The notes under the pieces: model-generated | What the model saw: the letters and a program-made list of their open reading frames with translations, nothing else | Databases searched by the model: none | Told to the model about the DNA's origin: nothing | Position numbers and translations under genes: made by a program | Source of the DNA: Microbotryomycetes sp. JL201 | Taxonomy: Eukaryota > Basidiomycota > Microbotryomycetes | Direction: 5' to 3' | DNA: 38,770 bases | Assembly: GCA_033819885.1 (NCBI GenBank) | Contig: JAQYUZ010000071.1 | Location: 1-38,770, forward strand | Shown: positions 12,101 through 21,238 of the stretch, piece after piece | Layout: the number at the start of each line of letters is the position of its first letter | How positions within the stretch are numbered: the stretch's first letter is position 1

Positions 12101-12438
12101 TCTGGCCGCACTGTTTGACGGATTAGGCGGCGGGTATTCGCAAGGAATATTGTACAGCTGGCACCGTCTGCATGGGATTTGGCTCGGACCGTCGCATTTC
12201 TAAGACGCAAGTGAAAACAGGGTTTAGTAAGCTGTTGGTTCACGAAAGGGTCGCGAGTGCCAGTCCACATCAGGGAACGGTCGCTAGATGAGAAAGGATA
12301 TATCTAGAGGTTTTTGCTCGAGGGACAGTCCAGCGAGACGAGATGGCGTCGTGAGCTTACCTGTTTCGTTGCTCGACATCCTGCGCACGCGGCTCGTGAT
12401 CTGGCGACGCGGGCCTGCTTGCCGAGAGGGTCGCTCAT
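9190..12438 (-). CDS. Zn2Cys6 fungal-specific transcription factor
   Basis: A nuclear DNA-binding regulator. Eleven exons (12438-12361, 12199-11997, 11942-11502, 11428-11197, 11127-11105, 11045-10455, 10400-10121, 10070-10026, 9966-9874, 9816-9743, 9685-9190) give 851 aa. The N-terminal binuclear cluster is canonical: CAGCRATKQKC then CRRCQLYNIPC, spacing C-x2-C-x6-C-x8-C-x2-C-x6-C, split by intron 1. A short coiled segment follows (LQEISDRLKSIEASLANV), as expected for dimerisation. The middle homology region spans about residues 240-690 (IFFRLVEPWFLLLDIE, RRRSPFLFHAILLTTAYY). The C-terminus is Ser/Pro/Gly-rich. Intron 10 uses a GC donor (AA then GCAAGT); only this choice keeps the final exon in frame. 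Exon 5 is 23 nt. Target genes are unknown. Confidence 0.88.
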
Positions 12439-13278
12439 CTATTGTCTTGCACCTTTGTTGTATTGATCCGTGCTTGGTATTGCTGACCGACAGGAAAGAG
12501 TGAGAGAGCAGAAAGACGATTTGACCGATTGTGGCTAGGCTTGCGACGACCACGTGCTGAACAATCTCGTCTTTATCTATGACGACGACCTCGGTTTCTG
12601 CTCTCAGCAAGCTATCTGTCGCTTGGCTGACGAGATTTGCAACTCGTAATCGCAAGAGGCTTGACCAACGCGCTGACCTGACGGCTGACCGATCACGTGC
12701 ACGACCAACTTTTGAGCCAGATTTGTGGTCGTTTGGCGAGTCAGCTTGACCTGTTGTGACACGATGGCAAGTGACGACCACGGATGACGACGGCGACTGG
12801 GCCGCAGGAATCGACTAGATCCGAGCCTCGGCAAGCTCGCTCGTTTCGGACTGACTGCAGCGAACGCGCTTGACGTCGCACGAGGAATATCCTCGGGAAG
12901 ATGGTCAACCGAAGAGAGAGGGATGTGCGGCCAGTCCAGGCGCTCGGTTGCGACACGCTGATCAGCAGGCTGGCAAGCAGCAGGCGCCTTGTTCCGACCA
13001 CGCTCCGATCAGCTTTTTGCCCGGCAAACTACCGGGCTCATTCATCTTTCATTTGGAAGTGAGCCGGGAAGGGAAAAAAAAAAGAATCTGTCTGTCTGTC
13101 AGAGTTTGTTCGCTGCATATTGCCATTTGTGAGGTGGCAGTTTGCGAACAGCGTCCGCGAATCAGGGGTTGCGCGATTTGCGCTCTGCCGCTACAGCTCT
13201 CAATCCACTTCGTCAGATCGATCGCTCAACCACACATTCGTGGCAGTCTTGCCCTCGTCCTCGTGTCGAGACGCTCGT
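12439..13278. promoter_or_regulatory. Divergent promoter region between the Zn2Cys6 factor and NBP35
   Basis: These 840 bases carry the start regions of two divergent genes. I see an A-run near 13074 followed by a short TCTG repeat (about 13086-13101). Open frames here (for example 12870-13373 plus) overlap the true NBP35 start in the wrong frame and show no domain. Confidence 0.45.
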
Positions 13279-14608
13279 ATGTCTGTCTCGGTTCTGACGC
13301 AGCCGCAGCTCGCGACGCTGCCGACAGCAACGCTCTTGCCGTCAAACATCCCAGAGTCAGTCTGCCCGTCTAGCCTTTTCCGAGATACTTTACAAATGAC
13401 CTTTTCGCGCCGAATGGCATCATGCTCGCTCGCTCGATCGCTCACAGGGATGCGCCAGAGCACTGTCCCGTGAGTCAGCAACGCCGCACTCGGCTGCATA
13501 CGGATGCGACGACTGACTAGCTCGTCTACAATTCACCCATCTGAATCACATACATCAGGGCACCGAATCGGCTGAAGCTGGTCACGCCGCCGGCTGTCAG
13601 GGATGTCCGAACCAAGAAGCATGCGCCACAGCGCCAAAGGGACCAGACCCAGACATTCCAGCAGTCAAATCCAGGCTCATGGATGTCAAGCGCAAGATCC
13701 TCGTGCTCAGCGGCAAGGGTGGCGTCGGAAAGTCGACCGTCAGCGGCATGCTCGGCTGGGCCTTCAGTAGAGACGATGACATGCAGGCGAGTCATGCGCA
13801 TGCCCGACGTGCTTACCAAGTTCGTTCGTCGTCATCTGACCATGGTCTTTTTCTGCCGCGAATCGTAGACCGGCTTGATGGATATCGACATTTGCGGACC
13901 GTCGCTGCCGCTCATGTTTGGCCTGTCGTCGCAGCGCCTTCACTCGACATCCGCAGGCATTCTCCCATTAGCCGTTTCTCCGAATCTGTCTCTCATCTCG
14001 ATTGGCTTTTTGCTGCCGACGCCAAATTCGGCCGTCATCTGGCGCGGCCCGAAAAAGAATGGCATCATTAAACAATTCCTCAAGGACGTCGATTGGGGCG
14101 AGCTCGACTATCTTGTCGTCGATACTCCACCTGGAACCTCAGACGAGCACTTGTCGGTGGTCTCGTACCTCCAAGCGTCGGGCATTGATGGCGCCGTCAT
14201 CGTCACGACCCCACAGGAGGTCGCCCTGCAAGATGTACGCAAAGAACTCGACTTTTGTCGCAAAGTCGGTGTGCCTATCCTGGGCGTCATTGAAAATATG
14301 GCCGGGTTTGTTTGTCCTTCGTGCGGTGGCGAGAGCGACATTTTTATACCGTCGACTGGAGGCGCAGACGAGCTTGCGCGCGAGTGGAACGTCGAGCTGC
14401 TTGGCAAAGTACCCCTCGACCCACGCATCGGCAAAAGCTGCGACTTTGGCGTGTCATTTCTAGAGGAATATCCCGACAGCCCAGCGAGCAAGGCATACGA
14501 GGCGATTGTTGACCGTGAGTAACACTGGCTTTGCATCGCACGGCTTGACATTGAGAGATATCTCGTTTCACAGGTCTCAAAGAGAAGCTCGCCAGCTTGC
14601 CTGCCTGA
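13279..14608 (+). CDS. NBP35: Cytosolic Fe-S cluster assembly scaffold ATPase Nbp35
   Basis: Nbp35 is the P-loop ATPase scaffold of the cytosolic iron-sulphur assembly machinery, normally partnered with Cfd1. Five exons (13279-13355, 13448-13469, 13559-13786, 13869-14514, 14574-14608) give 335 aa, near the yeast length of 328. The Nbp35-specific N-terminal Fe-S motif is C-x13-C-x2-C-x5-C, read from [15 protein letters not shown] on to [10 protein letters not shown], separating it from Cfd1. Further marks are the deviant Walker [33 protein letters not shown], and the C-terminal bridging-cluster motif VCPSCGG. Exon 2 is a 22-nt microexon holding the first cluster cysteine. Intron 3 has a GC donor (CAG then GCGAGT, ending TCGTAG). 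Confidence 0.95.
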
Positions 14609-14836
14609 GCTTTCGCACGTGCGGCTCGTCTTCTCTTTTTTGAAGTGCTTAGATTGCTCTGCTTGTTGTAATTCTTATCGTTTTGATACGGCAGTCGATT
14701 CTTGCTGTCGGAGTGTGCGGGTGAGCACTTTCCGGCTGCGAAACGCGGCAAGTTGTTGCCGGCGACAGAAGGGCCGGGACCCCCGTCTTTTGAAAGCGCC
14801 GGCGTTTTGCCTCTTGTTCTCCCAGTAAACGCAATC

Positions 14837-16637
14837 ATGTCGAGCATCACTGCACCCCCGCTGCGAGTTGCCATCATTGGCGGTGGTCAGTCGAACGCGC
14901 GCATGCTTGCCTCGCGTTGAATCGACACTGATTTCGAATCCCGAATGTGGGGGGAATACCTCGAATCGTTAGGCATTGCCGGCTTGGCTGCAACGACTGC
15001 ATTCCTTAAACTAAAAGACCACGGCGCAAACATCAAGATTGACGTGTACGAAGCTGCGCCTGTTTTTGCAGAGATTGGCGCCGGCGTGTCATTTGCAAGT
15101 CGGTTCTGTTGGGTTTATTCTATCGAGTCTGTCACGTTGACCACGTACGTTGGCAAGTAGGGTCCAAATGCTCAAAGGGCGCTGCGCATGATGGGAGCTG
15201 GAGATGCCTTGGATGCTGTCGCCGGACCGCCAGGAGATGACGCCGACATGTGGTTTCACTTTGTCGTTGCCGAAGCTGGTCCAAACAGTGGCAAGAGTAT
15301 CATGGAGGTGCGTAACCATGCAGCTCAAAGGTCTTAGTGTAGGAGGGCCAAAGCCGATTCGAGATTGCTGCAGGTTCGAGGCAAGGACGCCGCTCGTGGC
15401 AACGTCCATCGGTCAGCTCGCGCTCATACTCGCCTTCGATTGCGGACCCGCTACTGATTTTTACAGCACAACAGGGCCGATTTCCTTGATCAGCTCATCA
15501 GACGCGTGCCAAAAGACGTCGCTCACTTCCACCACCGTCTTGCATCGTACGAGCCGCACGACACGGGCGTCACGCTCAAGTTTGAATCCGGACAATCAGC
15601 AGAATGCGACGTTCTTGTCGCGTCGGATGGAATCAAATCGGCCACTCGCAGATGCATGTACGAGCGCAAAGGACTCGATCTCGAAACCCAAAAGGCAAGG
15701 TTTTCCAACTGGGTTGCATGGCGAGGTTTGATCTCGAAAGAAAAGTTTCGAGAAATCTTTGGACCGGAAGCAAAGGACAAAATGATGCTGTGCGGGTATA
15801 GGAAGCACATACTGGCGAGTCTCTCGAGGCCTGTCGTCCGCTTTCAGACCGAGCTGACGAATCCTCGATAGCATTTCCCTGTGCGCAACGGCGAGCTTGT
15901 CAACATTGTGAGCATGTAAGTTACGCCACATGCTACTTGAATTCACACCCTCAATCCAGGTCGGCTTTGTCCAAGACCTCGACCACAAAAAGCTTGGCAA
16001 TCACACTGGACCGTGGGCCGAAGAGCGCCCACGGAGCGAAATGCTCGAAGATTTCGCAGACTTTAACGAACAATGTTTGCAAATGCTCAAGGTATGCTTG
16101 TACGGTTGCGACCACGCTGTTCCGAGCTAAGTGGCGGGCCGACACAGTGCATAGAGAACCCGTCAATTTGGGGCATCTTTGAGCTGCCCGACATCGAGTC
16201 GTGTATTGATGAACGCGTAGTACTCATTGGTGATGCTGTAAGCTCTCCGGCGTCCTCAAGCAGTTGGTCAGAAGCACTGACAGGCGCAATAGGATCACGC
16301 GACGACGCCACACCAAGGTGCTGGCGCTGGCCAAGCCCTCGAGGATGCCTTGTTTATTGCATCGCTGCTATGTCACTCCAAGACGGCATCGACGTCTGCA
16401 AAGGAGCGGCCGGCAGCGATTCGAAAAGCTTTGCAAGTTTACGAACAAACGCGACACGAGCGCGGCGTAAAGGTCAAACGTACCTCGCGCGAGGCTGGTT
16501 TGCTGTACGAGATGTGTGGCGTCGATGGAGAAGGCCGAGACACGGATAAGATGGGTGAGAACCTGAGAACGAGGATGCCTTGGATTTGGGACTATGACAC
16601 TCAGGCAGAGCTTTCGAAAGCCTTTGCTATGCTGTAA
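14837..16637 (+). CDS. FAD-dependent monooxygenase, salicylate hydroxylase type
   Basis: A class A flavoprotein hydroxylase that would use NAD(P)H, FAD and O2 on an aromatic ring; salicylate or a related phenolic acid is the likely substrate class, not proven. Nine exons (14837-14885, 14973-15094, 15161-15307, 15374-15411, 15475-15814, 15872-15907, 15960-16091, 16148-16237, 16293-16637) give 432 aa, the usual length. Motifs are the Rossmann GxGxxG in VAIIGGGIAGLA, the DG motif in VASDGIKSATR, and the FAD-ribityl motif GDADHATTPHQGAGAGQ, where the usual second Ala is Asp. Introns 2 (GCAAGT) and 5 (GCGAGT) use GC donors; each is needed to keep the conserved frame. No other degradative genes sit beside it. 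Confidence 0.88.
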
Positions 16638-16698
16638 AATGTTATTCTCGTTCAAGATTCATTCTTGGGCACGTTCATCTCATAGTGCCAACATGATC

Positions 16699-16704
16699 AA
16701 TAAA
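16699..16704 (+). terminator. Putative polyadenylation signal of the monooxygenase gene
   Basis: AATAAA occurs 62 bases past the stop codon at 16637, a usual distance for fungal 3' ends. Base match only; cleavage position is not visible. Confidence 0.4.
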
Positions 16705-17052
16705 ATCGAAACCTAGTCGGACGCGTCGCAACGCGCGACAGGTGCGCCTGAATCGTCTCACGCGTGTTTCTACGGCACGAATGACTCACAAAAAGGGCGC
16801 ATTCCGAGCACGGCTAGCCTGTGGACGAGCCAAGATGTTGCACTGCGTACGTGATGGCCGAGACAGACGCGACTGCTTTTTGAAATGGGCTTGTTTGCGC
16901 CGCAGTGCGCAGCCGTCGCGCCGTTGGCCTCTCGCACACGCTCGCCGCCCGTTCTCGTGTTGGCTTTCGTCCTCGTCACCGAGTCTCGACTTTTTCATCA
17001 CCTCACGTTCAACTCGACCGCCACTCGTTTACCACTAGCCTCAAATTGCGCG

Positions 17053-18005
17053 ATGCCTCGCACGACACCGTCTGTCGCGTCACTCCTGATCGCGCTCTTT
17101 GCGTTTGCCTGGCACGTCAATGCGAGCATCTTTACGTACAAACCCGTAACGGCAGACAGTTTCAAGGCAGGCAACTCGTGGACAGTGTCGTGGTATGCCG
17201 ACACGGTCAGTCGTCGTTTCGTACATGCCCAAAGTGTCTTTTCTTGGCAACTGCGCGTTCCAGCCGGGTCAAAGCGCCAGTCCACCACGAGCGATCGCGA
17301 ACTCTTGACACTGACATTCGCGTTCATTGCAACTGGATACAGGGCGATCATGCCAAAGACACGCCATTGGCGAAATCATTCGGTCAAACAAGTGTCGGAA
17401 TTTATAGTGGCACGTCCAACAAGCAAGTGTTGCGCCAACACCTCGGCAACCTCGACCCGTCAAAGACCACCCAACTGCGTATCCAAGTCGATCCCAAAAT
17501 TGGCCCCGACGGCGATGATTACTTTATCCGGTTCGAATCGCTGTCGGCAAAAGACTCTGCTGGCACGCCCTTGTTGGCCTTTTCGGGCACATTTAGCTTG
17601 ACGGGCATGACGGGAACGGCAGCGTCTGTTGCGTCCAGTCCGGCCATCGCTCAAGATGACAAGGCTTCGACTGCGGCGGCGGCGAGCGGCAGCGCCAGTC
17701 GTGCCGCTTCGTCTGGCATCGTCAAAGTTGTCGCCACGTCCGCTTCGTCAGCAGCGCCCAACGCAACTGGTAAATCAGGCAACGCTACAGGTCTCGCGAC
17801 TGTTTCAAAGGCAGGAGCAGCAGCAGCAACAGCGTCTCTTGCCGCCTCAAAGCCAAACTTGAATGCATCCTCGAGCGCGGCTGCCGCTGGCGCAAGTAAG
17901 AAGCCAAACTCGACTTCTGGTGCAAGCAACGTGTTTGGCTCCAACAGCCAAGTCTGGATCGGTGGCGCAGTGGCCGCCGCCGCCGCTGTCGCTGTCCTCG
18001 CATAA
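17053..18005 (+). CDS. Kre9/Knh1-like Ser/Thr-rich GPI-anchored surface protein
   Basis: A secreted cell-wall or membrane-anchored protein of the Ser-Thr-rich Kre9/KNH1-type family, usually linked to beta-glucan assembly. Two exons (17053-17205 and 17343-18005, intron 137 nt) give 271 aa. It starts with a signal peptide (LLIALFAFAWHVNA). The beta-sandwich domain follows with FKAGNSWTVSWYAD, SVGIYSGTSNKQVLRQHL and DPKIGPDGDDYFIRFESL. About 130 residues of Ala/Ser/Thr-rich stalk lead to a C-terminal hydrophobic tail (VWIGGAVAAAAAVAVLA) after a small-residue omega-site region, typical of GPI attachment. It is convergent with the CENP-A gene, 205 bases between stops. Confidence 0.85.
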
Positions 18006-18210
18006 ACGGCCGGTGTGGGTTTCAGCTCACAAGACACATTTCCAAGTACGGTAGACGGCAGTGCTGTGCGCGCTCTCTACCTCGTTCGCTGCTGGTCTTG
18101 CGCAGGACTTTTATCGCCTTTCTGTATATATCCGACTCTTTGTAAACATTCTTTTTACATTTACAACAAAGTTTGCCCGAAGAAAGCCCGCGCGCTTGAT
18201 ATTGTGCGAT

Positions 18211-19116
18211 TCATACAAAGTCGCCACGGATTCGCCTGACGAGTTGCATGTCTCGTTGCATGATGGTAACGCGTCTGGCATGAAGTGCGCACCTAAACAA
18301 AGCCGGAGAACCCGTCACGTATCAGGTTTTGTGGTGAGGACCTAACGAGCAAAACCATTACGACTGACAGGTTGGAATCTTCAAATAAGTGAACGAGGTA
18401 TCTGAAAGCAGAGATGCGTCAGTAAAAAACAAAGTGCGCTAACCGGTCATGATTGCTCCACACTGACGCTTCTGTTGCCTCTTGGAGAGCGAGCAAAGCA
18501 GAGCTCTGCCACCTCAGTCCGACACCTTCGCCGTCCAAGCCAACATAATCTTGAGCGATTTCTCTGACCTGTGTCGCGTGTACGCTCGATCAATACGACT
18601 TGATGCAACTGAGACATTTGGCGCGGGCGCGTCTCGACGCGTTTCCCAAAGTAGGCGGACGACTGGACTGACCACTCTAGCGAACGGCAAGCGTTGCAAT
18701 AACAAGTCTGTCGATTTCTGATACTTGCGAATCTCGCGCAAGGCGACGGTGCCAGGTCTGAACCGGTGAGGTTTCCTTGCGGGTTGACCTGCCGCCGATT
18801 CTGTTTCAACAAGGTTTGTGCAAGGTGTTCAGCCAACGAGTTGATTCCAAAACTGTCCCGAGTGACGTGCGACGCTGATCGTCTTTGCATGTGCGTGGAC
18901 GTTGACACGAGCGAGTCTGATCACATCCTTTGGGACCAGCCCTCGTCACCCGAGCAGCAGCCAGTTGAGCAACAACTCACGTCTGCTTTTCTTGGCAGCT
19001 CCGATGCGCTTGCCACCTTGTTGCTTGGACCCGCCGATCGGCTGTGCTGCAATCTTGCGGCTGACGGCGATCACGCCAGACGGGCGAGCGCTCGGACGCG
19101 ACGGCGTCTTTGCCAT
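18211..19116 (-). CDS. CSE4: Centromeric histone H3 variant CENP-A (Cse4/Cnp1)
   Basis: This histone replaces H3 in centromeric nucleosomes and founds the kinetochore. Five exons (19116-18981, 18788-18673, 18568-18468, 18401-18369, 18292-18211) give 155 aa in consistent phase; no single open frame reveals it. The N-tail is basic and unlike the H3 tail (no ARTKQTARK). The histone fold reads [74 protein letters not shown] and [19 protein letters not shown]. The Trp of LRWQ, where H3 has Phe, and the tail separate it from canonical H3. Loop 1 between QDY and LRWQ is VGLDGEGVG, nine residues against three in H3. The start is the first ATG of the exon with [14 protein letters not shown]. Confidence 0.94.
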
Positions 19117-19444
19117 GATGCTCTATACCAAGAAGGTTCAAGGTGAGCTGTGCGAGTGCGTGGGCGGGAGACGCGAACGTTGCGGTGAGCAAAGACAGAC
19201 TAGTCGATCATGCGCGCGCGCGCGCTGTGCCAGCCTCTTGTCGGCGGGCGTTGATACAGCACTACTTGGGACCCTATGCAAAGGTGGGCCAAACAGATCA
19301 GTGAGAATCACTGCCATACAGTGAGCCGCACATTTTGCTATGCACATGACACATCCGAGTGACGTAAAAAGCTCACGTGACCGGCTGAAATTCTTGTTGT
19401 ACAACACCTTTTCGGTCGTGCGCGTGTATTCAAATCCGCAACGT
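19117..19444. promoter_or_regulatory. Upstream region of the CENP-A gene
   Basis: These 328 bases lie between the CENP-A start and the stop of the upstream co-directional carrier gene. They hold a short alternating CG run near 19211-19225. No gene or structured RNA is apparent. Cell-cycle control of CENP-A would have to act from here. Confidence 0.4.
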
Positions 19445-21071
19445 CTACCGGAGGGCCTCTACGACAGCTTCAAACACGAAAAAACACACCTGCATGGAGA
19501 TACGTGTAGATTGTGTCAGTGTCGCGTTCGCATTGTTCATCAAGACGACGATGGATCAGTCGTACCATGTTGACGGGCACACTTCGCAATAGCGTGGGAC
19601 CAATGCCTTTGAAGAATACACTAACACCTTCATTAGCGTACGAATGCGTGATGGTCGACCACGTCGTTCGGTACGGATGCGCCACTCTAACGACTTGGCC
19701 AACGTTGCTCGGCACCGGGCTTGATGCGGGACCGACTGCCACTGTCGCTGGCTGTATATTCGGGACGAATGAAGTTGATACGCACGCCTCGGACGATTGC
19801 ATGCGCGTCTTGACGACATCGAGCGCGAAACTAGACTCGGGGAAAACAAGAACAAGGATTATCATCTAGCCCGACTGCCAATGCCTCGGACAGTGGCCTT
19901 ACGTCGAACCCCAACCAGCTATCCCTGCAAATCCTCCTGCGACCAGGATCCGACCTTTGCCGACCTCTCTGACCTCTTTGTCAACTTCCCGTCTCGGATC
20001 GGGATCGTAACCTGTCCTGCCCAGGTCGAACCTGCACACGGCTTCATACACTGCAAAGTAAGGTCCAAAACCCAAGTCGCGCAACATGGTCGCCGTCCAC
20101 CCTCTGTACAACGAGGTGAGCGAGTGTCGTCTGACGAGCGTCGTTAACGAAGGCACCGGATGTCCTGCCGGTGCAGATTGTTGCAGGATTTTGAGCCGTT
20201 CTATCGGCGTTGTCAGCAATCTATTCGCAGTATAGAGCATGTCAGTATCAATTCGATATCCTAAACAGGGTAGAACGTACGATGTAAAGATGCCGCTGGC
20301 GGCGCCGGCCGCGCAAATTTGCCACAAATTCGGACCTGTGCCGTCGTGTCCGACCATGAGGTTCATCGAATATTTGTAGCTTGTAAACACTGATGCATTG
20401 ATGGCGGCAACGCCGAGCTATTGCCGACAAACACACTCGTGAGTCTGCGCGACCTGACCGCCTTGTCGTACAATCTGTAGCTCACCATGGGCGATGTCTG
20501 ATGACCCGAGCAACGACAGCGACGGCGATCAGCATCCGCTTCACAGCTGACGCACATGCCAAACTCACCACGCCTTTAAACAAGCCTCTGACCTGCGTGA
20601 TGTGAGATCAGCCCTTGTCGTTTCCCAGTTCATAAGCAGGAGCACAGTGACGTCGTCTTTCGTACATTTTCTCTCTTCAAAATATCCAAAAACGCCTTGA
20701 CGGCCGTGCTGTGCTGTCGCGTGGTCGTCACGCCAGCCCTTGCCTGTAGAGGCCCGAGCACGTGCGCTCGTCGATTCGCCTCACGGCCGTCGTCTGCGCA
20801 TTGCAGCTTGACCTGTCCAGCGGGACAGACAAGGAAAGAATCATCTGTCAGCCTCCTGTTGTGCTCGAAACAGTCGCAAAAAAACGGCGGCGACTGAACC
20901 TTGACGACGTCAAACGGCTGTCCGACAATAACGCTCGCGACGCCTACATACGCCAGCCACGAGCTATGTGAGCTGGGAATACGTAGCCTCTAGTAGGAGC
21001 GCAGCCAGCTCACCTGCGACCGTCCCGGCTACAAAGTCGAGCGTCGGACTGATGGGCGCCGCGTCGGCCAT
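19445..21071 (-). CDS. Mitochondrial carrier protein (SLC25), carnitine/amino-acid-type
   Basis: A six-helix inner-membrane transporter. Nine exons (21071-21014, 20943-20900, 20812-20666, 20592-20569, 20497-20486, 20417-20281, 20220-19903, 19830-19566, 19489-19445) give 349 aa. Repeat 1 has PFDVVKVKLQ and ENVRGLFKGVTSPMLGVAA, repeat 2 TTPIERLKILQQ and SLYRGWTATMLRD, repeat 3 ALDVVKTRMQ and VFFKGIGPTLLRSVPVNMV. PIERLK in repeat 2 and SPMLGVAAINA are seen in the carnitine/acylcarnitine and ornithine subgroup, so that substrate class is likely but unproven. Exons 4 and 5 are 24 and 12 nt. Repeat 3 has Ala where the carrier signature has Pro. The repeat-3 matrix loop carries a long Ser/Pro/Val insert. 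The start MADAAPISPTLDFVAG fits family N-termini. Confidence 0.88.
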
Positions 21072-21238
21072 GGGCGGGCCCGACGGGGAGCAGCAGCGCG
21101 ACTCGTCACGGGACCGGATTCAATTGATTCCAACGAGCAAAGGATCAGACGATTGCAATCAGAATGGAAAATAAGCGCGCATATGAAGTGATCAAAACAA
21201 AAGAAACAGAAGAAAGGGGTATCAATGAAACAGCGAAT

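Noticed and set aside
12284-12781. 165-codon minus-strand frame
   Set aside because: It overlaps the first exon of the Zn2Cys6 factor in another frame and has no domain.
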